This document shows positions 46,144 to 59,263 of a stretch of DNA of 64,000 nt, piece after piece. The number at the start of each line of letters is the position of its first letter. The first letter of the stretch is position 1. A program made the translations under genes and the position numbers. The notes under the pieces are model-generated. The model had not been told where the DNA came from, made no database searches, and saw only the letters and a list, made by a program, of their open reading frames with translations. The stretch covers positions 13,020,430 through 13,084,429 of the forward strand of contig CM026427.1 of NCBI GenBank assembly GCA_014871385.1. Direction: 5' to 3'. The stretch is from Ceratodon purpureus (Eukaryota > Streptophyta > Bryopsida > Pseudoditrichales > Ditrichaceae).

Positions 46144-49100
46144 ATGGAAGACGACGCCGAAGCTGAGCTCCACGAGAGCTCGGCCGCCGATCGCGGTGCC
46201 AGGTCTTCTTTCCTCGTAAGTGTTTCGCTCAATTCTTCTCAATTCTGATTCTGGCTGCTTAATTTCGCTTCAGTCTGGTTAATTTGTCCGTCACGGGGTT
46301 TGGATGCATGTTAGACTAAATCGGAATGGCTCTTGTTTGGGTGTGAATTTGGTAGTCGAGGATTCTTCAAGTGTTTGGACGAGGAACGAGGAAACGGAGA
46401 CGGAGAGCGGCCGTGGTTGTGTTAGGAGACTTGGGAAGGAGTCCCCGGATGCAATATCATGCTCTGTCTCTGGCTCGCCAGGTATTTTTTTTACCGCTTG
46501 GATATCTATTATTCAGTGGTTAGAATCATTATTTTTAGTAGTGGAAAACTTGGAATACATGAAGGAAGTGATTAGAATGTTGCGTCATTTGATATTTTGA
46601 TCATGATGTGTAAGGTAACCTTGGTTTAGGGTTTAGGGTTTTTTAATATGCATTGTTTGGATGACCAAGTGACATTCTGCATTATTTAGGGAAGACAGAT
46701 GAGCATGTCGGACAAATATTGATTACTCCTCTAGATGAAGGGTTTTAAAGGAAAGTTGGGGCCGTATTTTTCAACAGGTTACGTCTGAGGGTTGATTAGA
46801 TATCGTATTTTTAAGAATAACACTGATTCTTCTTCTTTCTTTGCTCGGTAGGCTGGCTTGGACGTTGATGTGGTGGCATTCGGAGGTAATTTTTTTTGTC
46901 TCTCAACTGCTAAGTGGATTTTCTTTAGAATATTACCATCGCTCCTTTGTAATTTTTGTGTGTTCTGACAAAGCAGATAGTTGAAGGGTTTAGATGGTTC
47001 GATAATGGAATGGACACGTACTGACGATGTGATCCTGTATGTTTATGTAAATTAGGAACGGAACCCCACGCTGGACTCCTACAACATCCACATATTCACC
47101 TCCATCTTATGGTACTTGATCGCTATTTATCTCTTGCTGCAGCCCTCCCATAAACTTATAGTTAAACCTTACAATTAATCATACGGGCATATTACAGAAC
47201 ACCTTTATCTTGCTTCGATCACGCAGAGCCTTTTATGCTTCAAATGATAATCCCTGGATCTTAATCAATACATTTCTTTGAGAGTTTTATGAGATCTGCT
47301 GTTATTTTTATATTGAGGTCGATCAGGCCCCGAAGAACTGGAGATTTGAAATGCTCGTCAGTCTGAAAAATGTCGATGTATTCATCTTACCGAGTCTGAG
47401 GTCATTAGTATTTTTTCCTTTTGTGCAGAGATTTCCTTTTCCGCAGGGTCTGCCAAGGATATTGTATATCCTGCTCGTGCCTTTCAAGTTGATGCTACAA
47501 TGTTTAACACTCCTTTGGTTCCTGTGCTATCAAATACCTGCCCCAGACTTTTATCTGGTACAGGTATGCAGTTGAGTTCCGTGATGCTACAATTCCTTTG
47601 CTTCATATACCAATACCTACTCCAGACTTTTTTCTGGAACAGGATGCAGTTTGTGACATATCTCTTTTATTTGAAGTGGTCGTACTAAAGCACTGGCTTC
47701 ACTTTGTGCTTTTCTATTTCGTAATTTATATTGTGGTTGTGTTGAACAGAATCCACCATCAATTCCCACGTTGACCGTTGTGAAGATCGCCTGTTGGCTG
47801 CGTCAGGCCGCCTTTGTTATAGACTGGCACAATTTTGGATATACCATTCTGGCACTGTCTCTTGGCCCAAGGCATCTTTTTGTGAAAATCTACTCCTGGT
47901 ACTTTTCCAATTTGTGATATCAGTTATCTGACATACGTACCTTAAAGTCCTATTTTATTTCTAAGAAACAAGAACGAGTATTTTGTTTATTTGTTTTCAA
48001 TGAGAACTTTGGAACATGCAGGTACGAAAGACGATTTGGAAAGACGGCAGATGGGTTCTTGTGTGTGACCAAGGCTATGCAGCATGAATTGGAACAGAAC
48101 TGGGGGATCAGGTATGCGAGTAACAAATGCAAATGGTTGATGTAACTCTCTACGTTTGTGAGTATTAAATTTTCACTTTTTACACATCTTAAGTGATTTC
48201 ACATGGCTTTGCAATGTGCTGCAGGGCTACTGTTCTGTACGACCGTTCTCCTGAATTTTTCCGATCAATAAATTTGAGGGAGAAGCATGAGGTGGGTTTA
48301 GTGTATAGTGGATTTCAATTTGTCAAATTTCAAATCTGTTCTCATTTCAAAGGGATTGTGCCCAAATGTTCGTCACGTCCCCAACGCCTAAATTTGACAA
48401 ATTTGGAGATGTCTCACAAAAACTGACAAATGGTCTTGCCTACCATGTTCAGCTGTTTTGCAGGCTACACGCGGCACTTACTCGACCTCCTGGTGTGCGT
48501 GATTGTTGTGGTGATGGGCTGCTTGAAGCCCCGACTAAATCAAGTCATGTTGGAGGAGCTGATTCTGGTTCGTGATCAGTCTACCACAGCTCATATTGTC
48601 GTGAAATGCTACCTTCAAATGATGTGCTTAGCTTGTTCTCCTTGGTCTCCTATGCCTTCTCTTTTTGCGATGTGCGGGTTGCAGTGTCTAGATGGTGGTT
48701 ATAACTCGTTGGCGCTGGCGTGTCTAATGTCTACGATTCTCACAGCATTATTCAAACTGAATATGGTATTAACACTCTTCATTGCGTTGTGATAACAAAG
48801 GTGCGGGGCCATCCGTACGTAAGGTGCTAAAAGAGAAAAGAGGGCAACCCGTGCTGTTACCGTCGTCGAGTGATGCGAATGAGGATAATGTAGATCTTCA
48901 AAATGGCTTTGACTATACTGTGCCAAAGGTGCAACGCTCTCTGTTTACCGTCCACAAAGTCGCAGGTGATACAGATGGAGAGATTCAGGGTGGTGACCAT
49001 TACTCGTATGAAGAGGGCCGGCCTGCGCTCATCGTGAGCAGCACCAGCTGGTGAATACTGCATCTTATGATTGCGGAGGTTTTTCCTTCTCTTTCTGTGA

Positions 49101-50830
49101 TGGTCCTGTTATGTAATTGTTGAATGTGTTACTCTTTCAGTACCTCCGTCAGGATCACTGATGAACATCAGATGGGACTTTGCAGGACACAAGATGAAGA
49201 CTTTGGGATACTGCTGGAGGCAGCAGTGATGTATGATCGTCGGGTTGCAGCTCTGCTGGGAGAAAGCGATTCCACCTTCTTGGATACGACATTTGACACA
49301 AATTCTTACTCTAGGACAGCAAGCCCCTTCCCTCGTCTTCTTATCGTTGTTACTGGTATGTTACATGCCCAGCATTGGTTTGTTAAACAGAGATGGATTA
49401 GCTTATCTATAATTTATAGGTGTTACTAACTTGAGTAAATATTTATAGCTGATGCTTGTTTACCAACCATTAACCAGGGAAGGGACCAATGCGAGAAACG
49501 TACGAGGAACGCATACGCAAGCTGCGGTTGCGAAGGGTGGCGTTTCGAACCATGTGGCTATCAGCTGAAGAATATCCTCTTCTACTTGGTAACTTCAGGC
49601 TGCCGTTACTTTCATTTTGGGTACTTTTCTTAATTAGGTGTTCCGTTTATGTGACACTTGTAATAGTTTGTTTTGCTGCTCGCTGTAGGATATTATTGAC
49701 CAATTATAAGTTGGTGTTATTGGCTTAAGAAGTGGCAGTGTGCCTTCAAACATAATGTTTAAGCGTCTAAATTTTTTTTTTGCAGGAAGTGCTCCATTAT
49801 TGGTTTCTGGTCTCGTTCTTACGAGGTGGGTCTTGCGTTCGTGCAGGTGCTGCAGATTTGGGCGTGTGTCTTCATACATCCTCTTCTGGCTTGGATCTTC
49901 CTATGAAGGTGGTGGACATGTTTGGATGCGGTCTACCGGTTTGTGCAGTGTCGTACTCATGGTGAGCAGGAACTTCTCTCTGCTTCCCTGACTCTTGGTA
50001 GTAGTCGCATGATCTGATTTGTTTATCAATCGGTTGCAACCGCTCGGGCCCAAACTGCAAAACTGAGAAAGACCCTAAAGCGGATTTTTTAATTGCGGCT
50101 TGGATTGTTTGATCAGTATTGACGAGTTGGTGAAAGACCGTCAGAATGGCCTCTTATTTTCGTCATCCTCAGAGTTGGCAGATCAATTACTGGTATTCTT
50201 CACCCTTCCAACTTTTTGTTTGTGTTCCCGTGCTCAAAGTTGAGCTGTCATGAAAGTATTTGTAGAAACTTTGCTTGCGATTCACGAAAATGATATGTTA
50301 TGCTATAGCCCGTCCAAATCAATCGAATTTTATCATTTGAATTGGCGAGTTGGCTCTGTGCTTATACACTACTAGCAGATATGAGGAGTTTGTGGCTCAA
50401 TTCATTTCTGTTGCAGGATCTGTTCAAGGGTTTCCCAAATGCTTGCAATTTTCTAGAGACATTGAGGCGGGGTGCAAGTGCATCTGGGTCGTCATCTCGT
50501 TGGGACGATGAATGGAGCGAGCATGTTTTGCCACTTCTTACCAAGGTTTTGTTTCCCTTGAACTCTGTTCTTTTGAACACGACTATCTGTTTACCAATCT
50601 TTTAAACACCTGTGTGGCCTCTTCTTTATAAATATGTGTAGTACTTTTGAGTCCCACAAACTATCTGAATGAAGATGGGCTTGCACTTCTTGGAAACTTA
50701 ATAATTTTTTGGTGACTAATAATTTCGGATGTCATTGTCCGTCACTAATATTGCAATGCTTATTTATCAATGAAGTTCTATTGTTCAGTTCCATGAATTC
50801 TTTGTGTTTCAGGTTGCATCACGAGATTGA
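46144..50830 (+). CDS. ALG1: ALG1 chitobiosyldiphosphodolichol beta-mannosyltransferase (16 exons)
   Basis: ALG1 (GT33) adds the first mannose to dolichol-PP-chitobiose on the cytosolic ER face in N-glycan assembly. Exons by phase: 46144-46215, 46356-46481, 46852-46885, 47056-47111, 47429-47563, 47750-47898, 48022-48111, 48225-48291, 48453-48567, 48801-49050, 49186-49355, 49478-49588, 49847-49961, 50117-50192, 50417-50545, 50813-50830; about 570 residues. Conserved segments: [20 protein letters not shown] (50-66), [87 protein letters not shown]. Exons 9-10 form a long variable linker, making the protein about 100 residues longer than the 450-470 common in the family. The join of exons 1 and 2 is the least certain part. 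Confidence 0.93.
47567..47653 (+). pseudogene. Tandem copy of the ALG1 exon 5 end inside intron 5
   Basis: The sequence from GATGCTACAATTCC to CAGACTTTTTTCTGGAACAGGATGCAGTT repeats, with divergence, the end of exon 5 plus the first intron bases (47493-47573). The donor GT has become GA, so it is unlikely to be spliced in as a duplicate exon. Confidence 0.7.
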
Positions 50831-51470
50831 AAAGCTTTAGATCAGCAAGAGATGGAAGGAAGAAGGCAAGAGATGGAAGGGAGCAGACAAGAGCTGAGCA
50901 CTAGATAATTGAATCTGAAGAATGCTACTCCACTTTGAATCTGAACTTCAGCTGGGAGCTTCACAGTTGCTGGATTCCGATTGATCATATTTAGAAGGAA
51001 GGATTAGATTCCCGAGCTGGCTACTTGAACAAAAGTCACGCTCAATTTGTAGATGAAGGAAAATAATCCATCAAAAGATATTCATATGGGTAGAGAATTT
51101 CACCCACTATCTGCCTTTATTTTCCATGGAAGTCTTACCGTGGTCCATAACTGTCGAACCTGCAGGATCTTCAAAGTGATGGGATGATTAGAGCTGCTGC
51201 AAGCAACACATATAAATTGCTTGAAATACAGCTGTAACTATTACACAGGTGGTACAAATTCCTCTTCCAATATAAGTCAGTGCCCAGTCAAGATTATAAT
51301 CCGCACTACGTCCGATATTTGGTTCAGTTCCAGATGTACTTGGTAACATGACTAACTGAGGAGAGCAAAACTGTCCTTGACAAGACATACGTAAACCGGC
51401 AAGCTCAGTCTTAAGCAAACTAGAACGAAAGCCGAGACGAAGAGTTCATATATTCTACGAACTGTAGTCA
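50831..51470. other. Convergent 3' regions of ALG1 and CNX1
   Basis: 640 bp between the two stop codons, containing both 3' untranslated regions. A minus-strand frame at 51188-51418 is unsupported. Confidence 0.5.
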
Positions 51471-54400
51471 TCAGTCTTCAATCGAACAGTTGCAAGGCTT
51501 GTCTACAAGAGGCCCTTCTGGCTGCTGTATACCCAATGAGGCGATGTAGCTTGCAGCCCAAACATCAGCAGTAGATGGCCGCGCAGCGGCATGAGGAACA
51601 TGGTTAGGGTGCTTCTCCCGCTTGTCTCCTCGCAGTTGCTTCATCGCATGAGGCAAAGCTGGCATTAGCGCTGCTATGCACTCCGCCACTGCATTTGGGT
51701 TGCCTGGCATATTGATAATCTGCATTCCAGTTGATGGTTAGTTCACTATTTCATGTTCCTTAGTCAATTATTTTTTTGTGTACCTATGTTCTTACCTGAC
51801 TTTAGTGACATCAGGAACATGAGGACATAAGCCTACTACAAGTTTCGGGAATATTTTGGGAGGCACAATCAGTTTAGTAGAAGAATTACATGACATAAAC
51901 CTACTTCAATGCACCCACTTCAATGTAGGCTGAATTACTTGTATGCGATGCACCTATTTCAATCGGTTTTATGAAAGATGCTGGTGAAGAGTGAATACAA
52001 TATTGAAATTTGGATTCTCAAGATGATGATGTACAGATAGATATATATAGTTATTGACAGTTATTTGAGTCTTACCAAGGAGGAACCTCGAATTCCAGCA
52101 GCTGCTCGTGAAAGCATTGCGGTGGGTGTTACCTGTGCAATGGGAACATAGAAACGACGTCAGGTCTTAGAGATCGAAAATGCACGATCTCAATGAGAAT
52201 ACTCTAAGTTTAAACGTCAACATCAGCTTCACGGAATTGAATAGATTAGCCTCGAATGTAAATCTAGGAGTGGGCTTGAATCTCTGCAGTTAAAGCCTTC
52301 TTCTGCAGTGAGTTGAAGGGAACAATACCTTGAGACTCTCGAGAAGCATTACTTGTGTAATGCCTGGTGTTTCTCTTTGTATTAATGGTCGTGTTGCTTC
52401 TGGTGTCACATCCCGAGGTGTGAAGCCAGTCCCACCTGCCACCACCAATACGAACAGATTGGATTGCCATAAGGAAAACGCTTGATGTAACTACTCATCA
52501 AACACAAAGTCAGATGATCATTAACGTGAAAGAACAAATCATTTGCAGAATTTCTCTAGAAGCAACAGGGATCCGAATTACTCAAGAGTGGTCATCTACA
52601 CGTATGGCAGGAGTTCCAAGTACAGTAGTACAAAAAGGACACTAGCGATATGAAGCATACCAGTTGTAAGAATAAGGTTGATGTGGTCGACATCACTCCA
52701 GCGCGTCAGCACTTCCTGAATTGCCTCCACAGAGTCAGGCACCACAGCGGTGGCAACTACTGAAGCTCCTCCAAGACGTTCTGAGACGTTATTTATAACT
52801 TCTACTGCCCTCGGTCCACTGTAATAGGAAACATACAACTGTATCAGAATGCAAATACTAATCAAAACAATTTTGCACTGACATATCTGATTAGACCGCT
52901 TGCAGCATAGGTCCAGCTAAGAGAAAAAAATAAAAAAATAGATGACATTTTGTCGAAGTACCAAGATAAGCTCTTGTACATTTGTAAGCAAATTGCACCT
53001 CTTTTAAAGTCTTCAATGACTACCATATACTTAGACTGTCCAAGATTCAATTAAATTTGGATAAAATGGGAAAGTATGGTTCACCTGCGATCAGGGCCAG
53101 CGCCAGTTGCAACGGTGTCGCTAACTGTCAGAATTGCTACTCTAACTTGTGATTCTGTGGTTCCCTCGCTCTTCTTTTCCGTTGCATGTGAGTGACGATG
53201 CTTGGGCTCAACGCTAAGGTGCACATGTGGAAGCTCTACTTTTCGAGTTCCCGCCGCACGGAGGTCTTTTGGCGGGACTGGAAACTTGGAAGTTGGCATA
53301 CCTGCAAAACCAATTGAAAATGATTAATATCACATCTTCCATAACGTGCATACATCGGCCCAAATACACCCTAGTGAATCCTAAAGAGCGCGTTTTAAAG
53401 AAGCTCTATTCCGCTAGCTTAGGCTTTTCATGAATGTGGGTAGCAGCATTTCTGACGACAAAATGAAAATATGCAGAGAGCAAGAAAATCAAGCAAGGAT
53501 ACCTGCTAGATCAGCAATCAGAAGGGCCGGTACTAATGTGCCTGCAGGCACTGTAGCAGGAGCTTGTGGTAGCTCAAGAAGGGCATTTGCAGATCGCATG
53601 GCCAGAAGTCGGCTGCTGACTTGACGGCCATTGCTTTTTGCTACAAACCTGCACATAACAGAGAATATCCATTCAGCTATAGAAGAATTGAAACAAAGAA
53701 GCTTCATGCCTAAACTCTATGTCAAGTTATGGAAGACGTGATGTAGGGAAATTAATAGGTATACCAGCTATACTCAAAGGTATATTAAATTTTGGCACTC
53801 CAAGCATGTCTCCAACAACATTCAGCTATTTGCCCCATGACTCACCCAGGATGGCCTGTACCGTCATCGAGCTCCCAGTTAACTGTTGCCGCATGATATT
53901 CAGGTCTATCTGGGTCTAGTCTTAGAGGTACCAATGTTCTAGCTTGAACTCTGCAACAAATTCGCATGTTTTAACATTAGCATTTATTTGTAAAAAAAAG
54001 GTTGGATGCAGGAATAGTGCTAAATAGCTGAGCAACTGGAATAGCATAAACAAATACGACCACAGATCCGTTATCACATTATGCATACTCAATACATTGG
54101 TTTCGTGGAGTGTCAATTGTAAAAGATAAATACACACAATGCGAACACTAGTTGCACATTAAATATGACCTTCTCTAATAAGCTACACTTGGAAACAGTG
54201 TAGACTTGAACCACTTACTTTCGAAGATTGGAGTCCACCCATCCTGAAAGATGACGAATGGCAGGCACAGCGAATAGATTGAATGTTGCAGCACTGCTTA
54301 CTGGATTGCCGGGCAGTCCAAACACCAGAAGCTGTCTTGTCTCTGTGGCGCTTCTTGTACGGGCTTCCAGTGTAGCAAAAGTAAGGGGTTTGCCAGGCTT

Positions 54401-56586
54401 CATTAACACCTGTAAAAATACGTTAAAATTGAGCTTCGAAATTCACAAGAAACGGGGACTTTTCATACAAACGCCCCAAGTGAAATACCTTCGTAATTGG
54501 AAACACATGATTAAATACACTATCTGCCTTGAGTTGTGTGACCAACCTCAAAACGCTTACCTTAGTGAAGTAAACCTTGCCACGTTGTTCAAGCAACGGT
54601 TTCACAAAATCCTTGTCACCCATGGATACCCCACCAGAAGTGATTAAGATATCTGCATTTGAGGCTAGTGCCTTGTCTAGCAACTGGTTCACATCTGCTT
54701 CAGTATCACGGGTTATACCCAAGTCGACGACCTCGCCATGATGTTCTTTGCATGCTGCTAGAAGCATGGCACGATTGGAGTCTCGAATCTGTTTCACACC
54801 CGTACCTAAAATCAAAAATGGTTTATTTGCCACACGAATGCACGTGATGTAGAAACGAAAACCAACTGTTAATTGGTCCTTAAAGCAATCACATAAGGTT
54901 TGCTAGTATTAGGAGCTGTTATCTCGCATGCAGCTGGATAATAACTAATTGACGTTGCAGATGGAACCAAGAGGTTAAGAATCAATTATATATTAATATG
55001 ACGGATAGTGCGAAGAGTACAATCTCACCTGGCCTTTGCCCAGACGGATGCCCTCCTCAGGCTCAACCAGCTCATCGCCAGTTGAAGCTACTGCAATCTT
55101 CGGTCTGCGAAAAACCTGCACATTGGTTCTGAATATCTTCCATACACAAAAAAGCACAACAGAAATGATGAAAGTGTTTCGATGGTTGCAGAATAGGATC
55201 GAACTGGGTACTGAAGAGGCTTTACCTTCACGTGGGAAACACCTATTGTAGCAAGCAGACCAATTTCTCCTGCCCCTATCTTTTCGTTTTCTTTAAGTAT
55301 AGTCGCACCCTGTGCAATGTCAAAACCCTGCACCCACACAAACCATGAAGCGCAAGTAAATATCTTCAACATTTGCAATTATCTATATCAGATATAAAAT
55401 ACTGATACCCGGATGCTATAAACATGAGGCCTGTCTTGAACTTTTTCAGTGTATTATATTAGAACCGCGTGTCTTTGAGATTGCAAGCTCAGCTAACTTA
55501 TATTGATGCTTTCAAATGTCACAATTTCATAACGATGAAAAAAACGGAGCTCTGCATTTCCAAAAGCTTTCTTGAGATTCCTCGATTTTCCTCTGACTTT
55601 GAAAGAATGAAGGATGTGTTGGACATCTGGAAATTAAGGACTTACCACAGGTCGGATGTCGTGGCCTTTTGTAACTGATTTCAATATTCGGATCTTTTTA
55701 GGACCATTGCCCGCCCCGTCTTCAATGATCTGTGTGTCCTCCACCTGCACGACTGCATCAGCACCCTCAGGCACAGGTCCTGCCGCAGAAAGAGAAACGG
55801 TAGAAAGATTGTCAGAAAAAATCTACATTGTACCTGAAATCCAATTGATAGCCACTGCCTTGGTTCCTATAATTATACATCCCATTCTAGATCCTGATTA
55901 CATTCTTGAATCTCGATCACTTCCTCTCATCTTACAAACTTTGAACCACACTCAATTATCATTAGACAAATTTCGCATTACGGATCTTTATATCCCAGTC
56001 ACGCTCTCACTACATTACTAAATGTTTAGTTTCTAAATTTTAGGATTAACTCGACAAAATCTTAATCACAAGTTGAATGCTATACACAATTAGATATATT
56101 ACTTTATCATGAAAACTATGAAAAGTAAACAGCCAAGTATATCCCACCTCCTGTCGTAATGTAAACTACAGAACCAGCCTCCAAATGTAGCTGAGTGGAA
56201 TCATCTCCTGCTCTAGAAGCGGCAACAACTGGATACTCTCCTGGTCCATCCGCTGCCACCACAGCATATCCATCCTACAACCAACCATCTCTTTTTCTCA
56301 ACTACGGAAACTGGATATGGCTAATCTGGAAAACAGATCGGAGTGCAAGTGCTGAGCGTAAACTAAAGCGTTGAATCCAGAATTCAGCACAACATACCTT
56401 TACTGATGCTGGAAATGGTGGAAGAGGTTCCGGAGCGACGACATCTTCAGCCAAAACAGCCCAGAGTGCGTCGTGTAAAGGAATTGTGACAGGTGACAGG
56501 CGTTTGGCAACTGAGAGCACGATGTTTGTTGCTTGTTGAACTGTCACTAAAGTTGGGACACTTTCGGTTGCTGAATCATGCGGCAT
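51471..56586 (-). CDS. CNX1: CNX1-type molybdopterin molybdenumtransferase/adenylyltransferase (14 exons)
   Basis: CNX1 performs the last steps of molybdenum cofactor synthesis: the G domain adenylates molybdopterin, the E domain inserts molybdate. Exons: 56586-56398, 56274-56148, 55779-55646, 55327-55226, 55115-55029, 54788-54561, 54409-54219, 53950-53846, 53648-53503, 53301-53085, 52818-52661, 52435-52329, 52132-52076, 51719-51471; all phases agree, 698 residues. The N-terminal E (MoeA-like) domain has [42 protein letters not shown] (about 264-274) and FGLPGNPVS (319-327). A histidine-rich linker leads to the C-terminal G (MogA-like) domain: [33 protein letters not shown] (562-576), [28 protein letters not shown]. 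This E-then-G order is the plant arrangement. No defect seen. Confidence 0.96.
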
Positions 56587-58120
56587 GGCTGCCCCAACAA
56601 TAACGCGGCCAGTGGAGATGCAGAGCTACTGCCTTCAAAGGTAGGTCTCTTTCAAAGAGAGTGTTCAACAGCTTCAATCAAAACCCCTGGAGACAGAAGA
56701 ACGACAACATCACATGGTCAGCTAAAGCAGAACATATCCCTCTCGATGTTCATAGCTAAAAGGGCCCCTTCAGAAGACATCTCACAGAATCGTTGAACCC
56801 GAATCCTGATTTCACGTGCATATCAAATCTGAAGGAAAGGCTCCACAATTTAGAATCTCAAATCTCCAAAAAATGAAATCTCAAGCAATCAGACACAAGG
56901 TACACAAAACCCTGTGAACAGCACCCTAAACCCACAACCAGGGTTTCGAAGCGTCTGCTGAACTGTCGAATTCTCGTACTAAAACCCCAATTCTCAAACG
57001 ATACCAACCCACACGTCCACATTCAACAAAAGCTGCAGACAACCAAGATCATCACCTCCCCAAAAACACACCGCTTATTCCAATCGTACGATTCAGCACA
57101 ATCTGACGAAGCCAGACACAACCACACTGAACTCCAACCAGCAATAACGCGAGACCACAAAAACAACTCCCCCGATCAAAGACACAACAACCCGATCAAC
57201 CCAAACCGAAAAACAAATCCCAGCTACCAATGTCACTACAACTACCACACACTACTCCAAATTCACCACCAACGACTCACCTCAAAACGGAAAAACAACA
57301 CCCATCTCATGACACCATCCCCATAACCCTAACCATAAACCCTTCCCACAGAAACGAAATCCCAGTCGACATAATCCAACATCACACCAACATCCATAGA
57401 TCGAAACACAAACAACCCCAACCGATAAATCAAACGCAAAACCACATACATTGAACTAACTACACAGAACCATATCCAAACCCAAACAGATCACCATCAC
57501 AAACCCCATGAACTCACCCAAAAACTCAACCAAAACTCATGCAATGACATAATCCAACATCCACACAACCAGATGATGAGCAAAGTTAACCCAAATACAT
57601 CAACATCACAGCATCCAAGACATGAACTACGCACCAGGTCGTGAAAACCATGAACAAAATCAGAATCTGAAACAAAATCCTCCTCACAGATTCAGTTTAA
57701 GGGTAAACCCAGAGATTGATTGATGGTTTGTTGGTTTGTTGGTTTGCAAATTCAGGTCTACAAGTGGAATTCTGTGACAGAAATGGCAGGAAGAGAGTGG
57801 GCATGACTCAATGAGCCGGGCTGCCAACTTTTACTTTGCCCAGTCGCCGCGGCCGAGGACAAAAGCATCGGGGCTACTTTGTTTGACTCAGCCTTGAGGG
57901 AGCTGGATGAGACTCGCCATATGATCGCGGGACTTGGAATCATTCTCGCGGAATCATTCAACTCATCATTCAACTCGCAGCGGGAGGGACGGGTTTCTGG
58001 ACGCTTCCAACCCAAGTTGCGAACCGCAAGCGAGGGAACCCATAAGTTGGGTCCTCTGTTCAGGAGGTTGTTTGTTTGCATGCGAGGGTGTTTTTTGGGG
58101 CAGCGCGAGAGGTGGGTGCA
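56587..58120. promoter_or_regulatory. Shared intergenic region, CNX1 / DCP2
   Basis: 1.5 kb between divergent starts. From about 56880 to 57680 the plus strand is extremely C/A-rich and G-poor, then normal toward DCP2. No repeat unit or gene is seen; a short frame at 57230-57454 is a by-product of the skew. It probably holds both promoters and possibly leader introns. Confidence 0.5.
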
Positions 58121-59263
58121 ATGGCGGGGACGATGATTGCGAGGACGGCTTCGGGGCCGCCACAGAGGACGCAACTGCCGTCGCAGGAGCTGCTGGACGA
58201 TCTGTGCAGCAGGTTTGTGCTGAACGTGCCGGAGGAGGAGTTGCAGGCGTTTGAGAGGATTTTGTTTTCGGTGGAGCAAGCGCACTGGTTTTACGAGGAT
58301 AATGCCATGGAGCAGAACATGGCGTTGAAGTCGCTGACGCTGCGGGAGTTTACGTCGCTGATGTTCCAGAGCTGCACCGCGCTCCGGCCTTATATCATGC
58401 ACATCGATGATATCTACAAGGATTTCACCACATACAAGACGCGGGTGCCGGTGATGGGGGCGATTATTCTCGATGAAACCCTGGAGCGGTGCCTGCTCGT
58501 GAAGGGGTGGAAGGCCGGTGCGAGCTGGAGTTTTCCCCGGGGGAAGAAGAACAAGGGCGAGGAGGATCACTGCTGTGCGAGCCGGGAGGTGATGGAGGAG
58601 ACGGGCTATGATGTGCATCCGAAGCTGAAGCTGGAGGATCATCTGGAGGTCGTGATGGGGCAGCAGCGGATGCGGTTGTATATTATCCCCGGTGTGAAGG
58701 ATGACACATCGTTCGCCCCGCAGACGAAGAAGGAGGTGAGTGAGATAGCGTGGCATCGGGTGGATGAGCTTCCAGTTGCGAGTACCGACTCCGTGGTCCA
58801 TCACCGGGGGCCTACTGGGTTGAAGTACTTCATGGTGTTTCCGTTCGTGACGCCGCTCAAGAGCTGGATCGCGAAGAAGCGGGGGCAGTACCCGAAGCGG
58901 GCAATTCCGCTCCCTGGGGTTACCATATGGAAGGTGAAGAACAACTTGTCGTCTGGGGGGTCGGGTCCTTTGAGCCAGAATTATGTGAATGCGGTTATGC
59001 CTGCCGTGCCTGCAGCTGTGGCTGCACCTGTGCCCTCGAGCGAGAAGATTCGAAGCTCCCCGAGGGGGTCGCCCAAGCAGTCTCCCAAGGTGTCTCCGAA
59101 GCAGTCGCCGAGGAATTCTCCCCGGGTGACGCCGAGGGTTGTTTCGAAGACGCCTCCTCTTCCTCAGACGCCTCCCAAGTCTGTGCTTAAGGGCCCTCCT
59201 GGGAATGCGTTTCGGAATTTCAGGTTCGATTTTGCGACGATTCTTCAGCAGCTGGATGGCTAG
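58121..59263 (+). CDS. DCP2: mRNA-decapping enzyme subunit DCP2, intronless
   Basis: DCP2 is the catalytic Nudix hydrolase that removes the m7G cap in cytoplasmic P-bodies, acting with DCP1. The 380-residue frame starts at ATG 58121; the frame is open 45 bases further upstream but only from TTG. The N-terminal regulatory (box A) domain, about residues 22-105, has LLDDLCSRFVLNVPEEEL and VEQAHWFYEDN. The Nudix fold follows with WSFPRGKKNKGEEDHC; the Nudix box spans 141-163, keeping G141, E147, REVMEE 155-160 and G162. Box B follows with WHRVDELP. The tail is a low-complexity SPRGSPKQSPKVSP stretch and ends with the conserved FRFDFATILQQLDG. Plant DCP2 genes usually have introns, so the intronless, GC-rich form is notable and could reflect retroposition. 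Confidence 0.95.
   Translation: MAGTMIARTASGPPQRTQLPSQELLDDLCSRFVLNVPEEELQAFERILFSVEQAHWFYEDNAMEQNMALKSLTLREFTSLMFQSCTALRPYIMHIDDIYKDFTTYKTRVPVMGAIILDETLERCLLVKGWKAGASWSFPRGKKNKGEEDHCCASREVMEETGYDVHPKLKLEDHLEVVMGQQRMRLYIIPGVKDDTSFAPQTKKEVSEIAWHRVDELPVASTDSVVHHRGPTGLKYFMVFPFVTPLKSWIAKKRGQYPKRAIPLPGVTIWKVKNNLSSGGSGPLSQNYVNAVMPAVPAAVAAPVPSSEKIRSSPRGSPKQSPKVSPKQSPRNSPRVTPRVVSKTPPLPQTPPKSVLKGPPGNAFRNFRFDFATILQQLDG

Noticed and set aside
57758..58804. 348-codon open frame antisense to DCP2
   Set aside because: It is a shadow of the GC-rich DCP2 coding exon; the peptide is histidine/arginine/leucine-rich low complexity and has no family resemblance.
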